DNA of 64,000 bases. It comes from Engraulis encrasicolus (Eukaryota > Chordata > Actinopteri > Clupeiformes > Engraulidae). This document shows, piece after piece, positions 55,720-64,000 of this stretch; the first letter of the stretch is position 1, and each line of letters starts with the position of its first letter. The stretch is from contig NC_085862.1 of NCBI RefSeq assembly GCF_034702125.1, positions 11,967,738-12,031,737 of the forward strand. Direction: 5' to 3'. Made by a program: the position numbers and the translations under genes. Under the pieces are notes generated by a model, which had not been told where the DNA came from, did not search any database, and saw only the letters and a list, made by a program, of their open reading frames with translations.

Positions 55720-58440
55720 GATTCATCTGCCACAGAGAGAAAGAGAGAGAGAGAGAAATCCAAGCCCCATACACAAACCAGTCCCTTCATGTAATGCTAG
55801 GCGCTTAGAGAGGCATTCTTGTAACATGTATTATTTGATCGTGAAGCATTTGTAGTTTATCTTGTCAGCATGAACCACAGTACATTGTGACAAAAGTTGA
55901 TTTTCAAAAAAGATTTTTCAAAAGGGGCATTTTTTGTCCAGTAGTGCAATGGGGCAGGTGCTTTAGCACCACTTCAGCCCTATCTGTGCACGCCTATGAC
56001 TAGAGAGAGCTAGAAGATTAATTAGATGAAAAATGAGATGGCCATCTCAGGAGTTTCAGTTGGGATGAAGGGACTCAATAGCGTAACTCTGTTGATTACT
56101 GCCATGCCATACAGTAGCTCAACACTGTCAAATGCCTTGTTCATTGCTGCGGCAACTGTGGCCTAATGGTTAGGGAGGGAGGTGGACTTGTTGAACCAAC
56201 GCCAGGGAATCTGTGTGAAAAATGTAGAGTAGAGTAGAGTATCATTTATTGATCCCGAGGGAAATTAAGGTGTCAAGTAGCATACATACATACATAAATA
56301 CACAAGAAGACACAAGGACATCACACAGAACATTGCACATAACTGATTCTTGAAAGTTTGGCAAAAACATGTCCCAGCAGTAAAATATTAATTCTGTTGG
56401 AAATAAACTAAATTTTCACAAACAAAATGAACCCAGGTAATGGCCAAGGGGTCTGTTACACGAATACACAGTTGTTTGAAATATTTAAGTGTAATTTTAT
56501 TACTTTTCATGGCTATAAACCTGTCCACACCCTGTAAAAACGCCTGTCCCAAGAACTGGCATCATCATTTCAATTGACTTAAAATACAAAAATCACTAAC
56601 AGAATTGAACAATATCACCATGATGTGGAAGACCATATTAAAGATGTTCTACAGATGTGCACATAGTGGATGTAAAACAATATTTACTATTATTTACTGA
56701 TTGCTCAAAATGTGTCCACCATATTGGTCACCACCGTCAGATTTTTTCTAAAAGACAATAAAATCAGGTATGCACAAGGTAATTTTCATTACTGAGGACC
56801 CCTTTTCAAACCTTTAGCTCTACTGCATACTTCACCATCACTGAAGCTCCTGTAAGTTTATTATTTTGTCCTCAATTTGTTAATTTGTTTGGACACTGGT
56901 ACTGTCCCAACCATAAACTGTCAACACCGTCAGGGTTTTTAATAGTATTGTATTACATTAATGTTAATAAATATATTTTTTTTTCAGAAAAGGTATGAAG
57001 CACCCAAGAAACAGAGCGAAAATGAAATGGCTAATGTGAACAAACAATGCATAATATTTAAAAGAGTGTTTTTTTGTCTCACACCGTCAGATGTCACCAC
57101 CGTCAGATTTTGTTCTGCTCATCATCTTGTTCCATATTTTACTAAATTGTGCTGGTTAATGAAACATTACTAGGCATGTTAGTAATAGTTGTGATCCAAA
57201 ATGATACTCTAGCCACCACTGAGGTGCATTTGGAGGTTTTTTTGTCAGAAAACCTGACGGTGGTGACATCTGATGGAGTTCACCAAAAAACACATGTTTT
57301 ACGTGTTTTTGACATGTTTTAAGAATATGCATACAATAAGTATCTACAGTTATGTTGAATTGTTAAAGTAATTCACTTTAATACAATAAACATATACTTT
57401 TTATTCTAATTCTGTCTGCCGCTGTTGACAAAATAAGAAAGAGCCCATTTTATGAAAAATGTTAAACATGGGGAGCTTGGCCAATACATTCACTGCACAG
57501 CCAAGACCTACATCTATGATAACACACCTCTATATTTTGGATTTGAACAACTTAAAACCTGTTTTTGCCACATTTTCAACAACCAGTGGCCTACTTCCTA
57601 GATAATCTAACTAATGAAGAAAAAACACATGCACATACTGTGCACACACAAAAATAAAGTGTTTATGCAAGATGTCATTGACTTGAGAGGGCTATTTATT
57701 TTGCTAAATGCAGGTACTAATTAGGCCACTTTCACCACTCTCAGATTACTGTCACCACCGTCAGTTCTTAAGTCACCACCGTAAGAAGGAGTTTTGGACA
57801 TTTTAAAGGAATGTGCTTACAACATTTTCCTTAGGAGTTGTTGAATTATCAAAGTAATAGCCAATTTAAGCCTACAGGAATATTTGTGAAATTACAAAAA
57901 AATGTTTGTTCTATTTAGGCGTTAAGTAAGCATCGTATGACGGTACATATTTTAAAATTAGAACACATGAAACAGTATTAAAATAGAACAAAAGTGAATT
58001 TTCAACATTTAAAGGCATATGTGTGAACCAAAAAATACACATAATCACTTAAAAACTCCAAATACATATGCAACCAAATCAATACAATTTTAATAACTTT
58101 TAATTGTGTCTGACGGTGTTGACAAAAAACAAGGTATGATCAGAGAAAAGCCTGATTTCTGAAAAAAATACATAATGGGGAGATTGGCCTTGTGCATTTC
58201 TGAAAAGCCAAGACCTTAGTCTACGAGGATATACCATATAATTTTGAAATTCACTTTGTTTTTTTCTGTCAACATTACAACCTGTTTTAGCCACTTTCTC
58301 AAGAATCAGTGACATATATTCACAAATATTCACCATACACATATACAAATGTGTGCATTCGTTTCACACATCTGAAGCTACAAAAAGACGTGACACTTGC
58401 CGTAGGCCTATTGCACAACTTTTTTTGCGGTGTCACTGTC
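55720..58440. other. AT-rich stretch with recurring CACCGTCAG word and a diverged duplication of about 700 bp
   Basis: 56150-56185 has a tRNA-like A-box stretch (TGTGGCCTAATGGTTAGGGA). From 56728 to 58125, CACCGTCAG or its inverse recurs about nine times. 57400-57600 and 58100-58330 are diverged copies. No gene is recognised. Confidence 0.5.
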
Positions 58441-59984
58441 AACTGAAACACATACTTCCTTGAGGTATTAACTGTTCAAGTTCGGTTATCTTTAACCTGA
58501 CATGTTTCGATGGTGAAACTTCCATCTTCATCAGAGGGTCACATGGATGTTGAGGTGTGACATGCTTTTAAAAGGGTCATCCCTATGTGCTTTTAAACAG
58601 CTGATATCTGCATTGAGTGAAAATTATTACAAGGTAGGCTACTGTGAAAAAGTTACTGGCCAATTTAATTCTGAAATTATATGCAGTAGCATAATAAATA
58701 GGCCTAATGATTTCAAAGAAATAAATATAACTTCGCGGTGCCCTGACTTTAAAAGGTTGAAAACAACATCAAATCCAAACATAGACTTTTGTTCTATTTA
58801 CTGTGCTTTACAGCAGGTTTTAAGCGACATTTCGAAGTCAGCTTCTGCCAGTAGCCTAGGCTAAATCACAGCTGATTCTCTGTTCCTTGCTCTCCCAAAC
58901 ACTGATATGGGCAAACGTGACGTGCGTGCGGGGCAGTGCAAGTGAACGAATGTGTGCGCGAGCGAATGTGTTTCTGTTCAGCGATGCACATTGAAGAAAG
59001 TTCAGTTCAACATATCAATGTCTCGTGTCCATAGTGCATGAAATAGTAGGCTGAAAGCATTGAGAAGAGAGATTTAGGCCTACCAGTCTCTCCTCCCCCT
59101 CACACCATAGTGATGAAGTGATTAAAAGTCATCCCTATGAATATGATGCCTACTTTTCATAACTGGTAATGTGAAAGATTAAGACAATTTATATTTTTTA
59201 TATGATTGAAGATGAGGATGATTCAAGTGAAGGAGAGTAAAGCATAGAGGGGTATTCTGAGGAAGGCAAGAAGGATGACGATATCAGGAGGTAGGCGCGC
59301 GCGGTGGGAAGGGGGGGTTGGGGTGTGTGTAGGGGGGCCCATGGAAGAGGTTGTTCCTAGGGCCCCAAATTTGGTGTTACGCCCCTGTTCAGTCATAAAG
59401 ACACAAGGGACTCAGGCATGAAAACAACAACATGAAAACAACCGCCTGTGTGAAAGCATAAACTTGTCGATCAAACTAATGAAGAAACTGATGGATGTCT
59501 TGGCGTCGATACTGATAGATATCTTAGCGTCTTCTAAAGAAGTCTTACAAGGAAATATGTAAGTCAAGCCACCATCAACAGCATTGTGCAACCTGGGCCA
59601 CATTTCACAAAGGACCATTACCAAACATTACGAAATCTTTTGCTTGATACGCCCTGAAGAATGCCTTTAAGGCTGAAACGTGTAGGCAATTGTAGCCAAA
59701 TAAAAAGTTTTTAAAAATCGCAACCTTGAGTGCCTCAGAACTTCTCTTCCTGGACTAAACTTGAGAGCCCCTACACTGATGAGCAACAAGGAAAAAGTTG
59801 AAAAACTCATGAACAAGGAAAAACCCAGTGTTTGATTACAAAATGTATGTTTGGCAGCCAATTTCAGAGAGAGAGAGAGCTCCCAGGGCCTTCTCCCACG
59901 CCCCATCCCCCTCTCCCTGAGGCACATATAGCCTACTGTGCATGTCAACTTTTCTCAGATATATTTCACTTGCCCATTCGTGCG

Positions 59985-60046
<62 letters not shown>

Positions 60047-60612
60047 GGTCAAAAAGCAACGATGAAGGTTTTTGTCTTAGAATGTCTAAATTAGCCACAG
60101 CTAATCCTAAACTCATTTGAAAAGTGATTACAGTGAGGGTTTTTTTTATACACAAAGACTATTGTTTTTCATTTTTACTTTTTAATGTTCTAAAGGAAAA
60201 TGAAAAAAATATGCATTTGCATATATCACAATGAAACTTCAACATCACATATGAGAAAAAAATAAATGACTAGTTTTCTAAAATATTATGTTAACAATTG
60301 GGTTATATCTAATGAAATTTGCGTACATTTGCATATACTGTATTTCAAAACTCAGTGAAGTGAAATTGAAAGTGGTCCAGTAGATCCAGGTTCAAAAATC
60401 AGACTTCGTATCTTCAGGTCTATTTATTTTGGACCTTTCACATAGAAATACTGTACATCATACTTAAGCACTGTGCAGCTGTGAAAGTACACCATCCAAA
60501 AGTAATACTGCACATTTTACCACAGTATATTTTACCACACCATCTTCTGTCAGTACAACCCTGACAACAGTGCTGTAGGGTCAAAGACGTCCAAAAAGGA
60601 ATTGTCGTTCAG
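58441..60612. other. Non-coding, mixed repeat fragments
   Basis: 58480-58560 has the AACCTGACATGTTTCGATGG..CATCTTCATCAGAG signature of a fish retroelement end. 59640-59735 has a similar GAAACGTG plus AATAAAAAG tail. A CA microsatellite is at 59988-60042. Confidence 0.45.
59988..60042. repeat. (CA)n microsatellite
   Basis: About 55 bp of CA. Confidence 0.95.
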
Positions 60613-61031
60613 TGTAACGGATACTGTGGGTTTTTTCTCTATTACTGTCAGACAAGCACTTTGGGTTCGGTGAGTTTTCTGCAGATATCTTTATTCATTA
60701 CTGCCCCATAGAAAATATGGAACAGGACAACATCCTAATGATACACCAGTCTTGCTGATCTACCTAGTTGGGATGCGCCCTGCCTTGTGTTCTCTCAGAG
60801 CATTTATAGTGTGAGCACACCCAGCCCCGTGGCCTGCCGGCCCTATACAGATGCTAATTAGCTCACTCACACCTCAGCTGAGCTGACACTCAATACAGAC
60901 ATACTAGAATGATATATATACAGTCACAGACATATACACATATAGTCATATACACATATCTCAATATTCCTGCATAGACATGTACATATAATAATCTGCA
61001 TATGAATCATATAAGATAAAATTTAACCACA
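60613..61031 (-). mobile_element. LTR of a retroelement on the minus strand
   Basis: On the minus strand it reads TGTGGTTAAA ... CCGTTACA, with TATAAATG near 60805. AAAATGGGGGAG, a polypurine tract, lies four bases outside its start (61036-61047). It would thus be the 3' LTR of an element continuing to the right. A target duplication cannot be checked. Confidence 0.55.
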
Positions 61032-64000
61032 TAAACTCCCCCATTTTGAGTCTCAAAAAGACTCACAAAGGGTTACAATTTTTTATCTTATATGCCTTCA
61101 ATATTCAATCTTCAAATTTCAATTCTTAAATCGTGGCGAAACCTTACGTCTTGCAAAAAACCCCATTCTGCCAATTTAAGGGAAAAACAAGACGTGAAGG
61201 GAAAATTCCAACGATGGCTCCATTTCAAAATGACAGCCCTGCATGTTCAGTTAAGAATTGATTTAACATGACTTTGTAACCATTCTGCATTAAAATTTTA
61301 ACTGGGTACTGTAGGCCATCTGCAACCCTTAACCGTGTTACAGTGTTACACATTACATTATGGTTTATGTATCTATGATTAACCCATGATTCTGTTGACC
61401 CTTCTACATTGTCTTGAGTTTCACTAAATATTTGATTAGTTATATGTCTCTTCGCTATTTGCTTATCAATTTACTGTCTTCAGACTACCAGGAATATCCA
61501 ATCATATCATTTCAAAAATACATTGCACACACTTTGTCATCCTATCAATGAATATGAAATATCACACTGTTTCCACTCAGCTATTGCCGTAATTTGACCT
61601 CTAATGAATTATTCTGTTGTTATCTGAGTCATGTTTACATTGCTAAATAATCAATTTGTGTAAGTGGCAAGAATCTGACATTCTGTACATTAACTCTGAT
61701 TGATATGGCACCTCGTCTTGTTGTCAGAACTTAATCAACTTTCTCATCATAACATTCCTAGCTGATTCATCCTGCTCTTTCAAAATTCAACCACAGTTAC
61801 ACAATTTAATTCACTGTCATGCCCATTTGATTTCTTGCTTCTGTCACTGCTTCATCCTCCATGGCTCAGTCGCAAAGAGTCTATTGTTCTCTGTGATGTA
61901 TGCAATTTGGCTTGCTGTTGTTTGTTGTGTCATCAAGGTGTTAATGACCCTTAATCCTTTCTTAGCTCCTTTCGAGGTTGAACTTTTGCATCCCAAAGTG
62001 TTCTGCTGCGGTTGCTTTCATGTGTTAGGGATTTCTGAAGTCCTTTGAAATGTATGCATTGTCTGATGTTGTGTTCCTTCGGCTACACATCGAAAACAGG
62101 TCCCCCATTTCGACAGTAGATGTGCCCAGTCTATTTGATGCTTTGTTAATTCACTTTGAATCCCTCCTAGTTTTCCTCAGGTGTGAAGTTTCTTCCTTTG
62201 TTGAATTGACCCCCCGATTCAGCCCATGGGAAGGCTGTTGTTATGTTGTGGTCTCCTGTCTCCTGTTGTCTGGCCTCCTGGTCTGGCTTCTTCTTAGCTG
62301 GCTCCCATAGTCATTGTTAGCAGACCACTGTCTCCTCCCTGGGATCGCCCTCTGTCACTTCCGTTGTAAATCTCAGTCACTGGCCACCATCTCCGCCCTG
62401 GTCGATCTGTGAAGACACCAACAGCGAGCGCAGTATCAATTCTTTGGATAGACTATCTTAATTTCACATTCTCATTCATTAGCAAACTCAGACATACACA
62501 ATCTAACTGTATAATCAAATTAATTACACAATTCAATCTCTAAACAATTTTAATTCCTATCTCATCTACTCATTTTTATCATCAATCTAAACAATTTGTT
62601 CTCTTCTCTCCAGTCAATTATATAGCATTTTTCTTAAATCCTCTCCTTTAACTTACCTCCTGAATTATGAAAACCTCTTTCAACTATAAATTTCAAATTT
62701 CTTCAAATTTCTTCTAATTTTAATCTAAATCCTGTCAATTTTCCACTTTTCTTTGCCAATTTTCTAATCTTCTATTTTTTCTTTCCATGTTTAATCAACC
62801 TATGCACCCCCCTTTTTTCACTTTTGTAGCCTAAGCTACAATTGTGAAAACTTCATTTGTAACTCCCAATTCTCCAGCCTTTTCACTGGATTTCGGTTCA
62901 TTTGATTCTCTTTCAGCGGTTGGAAACAGACCCTTTGTTAGTTCCAGTGGGGAAACATCAGTATGTTAATTTTAGATGTTAGTTGGGGTTAATCAGTGTT
63001 AGATATTTTTCATAGCTTCATGCAAAAAGATGACATGCAATAGGGCGTTTCCAACTGCATTGCTTGCTTGAATTGATTCTATTGAAATGATTTCAACCCC
63101 TTTGCTTTTGCAAAAACACCCCTGTATTTCCAAAATGTTTCCCCTTCGTTCTCTTCGTTTTCCCCAATCAAATTTGCTTCCTTTTTGAAGTTGCCAAAGT
63201 TTCCTGCACCATTCAGATTTTTATTTTTATTTTTCACCAGTTATATCAGATCAACTATTCCCTTTGCAAGGCTTGTTAAATCTGTGGATCTCTCATTCCA
63301 CACCTCTGCCAGATTAACCATTTGCATGCCAATTCAGGACTTTTCTGCCCCCTCTGTTTGCTTGCATAATTTATTAGTTCAAACTGGTTTACCTCCTGCT
63401 GGAGCCCCCTTCACACCTTCTGTGACTTCGTCCAGTTAATCAGGGTTTTCAATCAACATTGTGGCCATTCAATATTCAATGCAAACCCCTCTTCCCTGTG
63501 TGAAGCCTAATGCTATTAGTTAAAATGTCAACTCCTCTTCACCAGTCTCTCCTCCACTCTTCCAGATAAATATCCGGTAATTCCAAATACTCCATTAAGC
63601 AATTCAAATTGTACTTCATACATTCAATCTCACTCACTTTCATATTTGCATTCCATTTTCTAAACCAAATTTCTCAGCCACCTATTCCACACATTCTCTC
63701 CATACAATTTCTATGCTACCGATTGATATCCAAATGCCATTACACTCTTCTAGTTCCTGATATCTTAAAACTTGGCATATCTAATACAACCATACACAGA
63801 AATATCCATCTCTCTCTGCTGACACACAAAAGTCATTATCACTCTTTCAGTCTTTGCACTTGACCCACTCTCATACATACAAGCTTTTTATCTCAGACCA
63901 TTATCTAACATGTTAACCTATTAGACAATAAGTACTTTGAATTTTGAGCATTGTATCCTGATTTTTTGCTACCTAATGCACTTCTATGCTATCCATGAAA
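61032..64000 (-). other. Possible internal region of the minus-strand retroelement; no intact gene
   Basis: The strand is strongly pyrimidine-biased on plus (A/G-rich on minus) to the window end. Around 63.05-63.4 kb the minus strand has short frames of acidic, Lys/Glu-rich character separated by stops, which may be retroviral remnants, but no diagnostic motif is seen. A unique AT-rich host sequence remains possible. Confidence 0.3.

Overview
The window looks like ray-finned (teleost) fish nuclear DNA. It has split genes with short exons and repeat-filled introns, many CA/GA/TAG microsatellites, fish-type LINE, hAT, Harbinger and Tc1-like relics, tRNA-like SINE heads, and a very frequent 'taggcct' word. 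Species cannot be fixed from the sequence; a clupeiform is a guess. Most short open frames are repeat shadows. Real host coding sequence is confined to three loci.

Locus 1 (plus strand, 4.57-11.07 kb) is the 3' part of an immunoglobulin-superfamily membrane receptor of the PECAM/Fc-receptor-like kind. It has three Ig-domain exons (all phase 1-1), a transmembrane exon and a short cytoplasmic exon. The 5' exons and the end of the tail are not seen.

Locus 2 (plus strand, 25.2-25.4 kb) is an isolated terminal exon of a CYP2-type cytochrome P450. Its haem-ligand cysteine codon reads tyrosine, so it is probably a pseudogene fragment.

Locus 3 (minus strand, 49.15 to 30.12 kb) is the most interesting part. 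Ten phase-compatible exons, a TATA box, a start codon, a stop and a poly(A) signal form one galectin gene with THREE carbohydrate-recognition domains (predicted 411 residues). The exon order is ATG, then (2-3-4) x 3. All three domains keep the fold signature and the Trp but have lost the His and Asn of the HxNxR sugar-binding motif. Introns of the second and third domain units are still alignable, so the gene grew by intragenic duplication.

The rest is layered mobile DNA. 0.35-3.1 kb is a Harbinger-like element with a nested MITE. 6.9-8.4 kb is a LINE. 12.0-20.3 kb is a head-to-tail triplication of a Helitron/HINE-like unit carrying a 135-bp satellite made from a tRNA-like sequence, interrupted by a hAT and by a TTAA element. 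22.0-23.9 kb is a GC-rich minisatellite block, followed by a second LINE. 26.0-27.6, 37.3-42.1 and 49.7-50.4 kb hold LTRs that share a tRNA-Ser primer-binding site. 50.95-52.2 kb is a Ty3/gypsy pol relic. Foldback elements near 11.5, 31 and 52.6 kb include two that share an internal core. 56-58.4 kb is AT-rich with a recurring CACCGTCAG word. 60.6-64 kb holds a minus-strand LTR with AT-rich sequence beside it.
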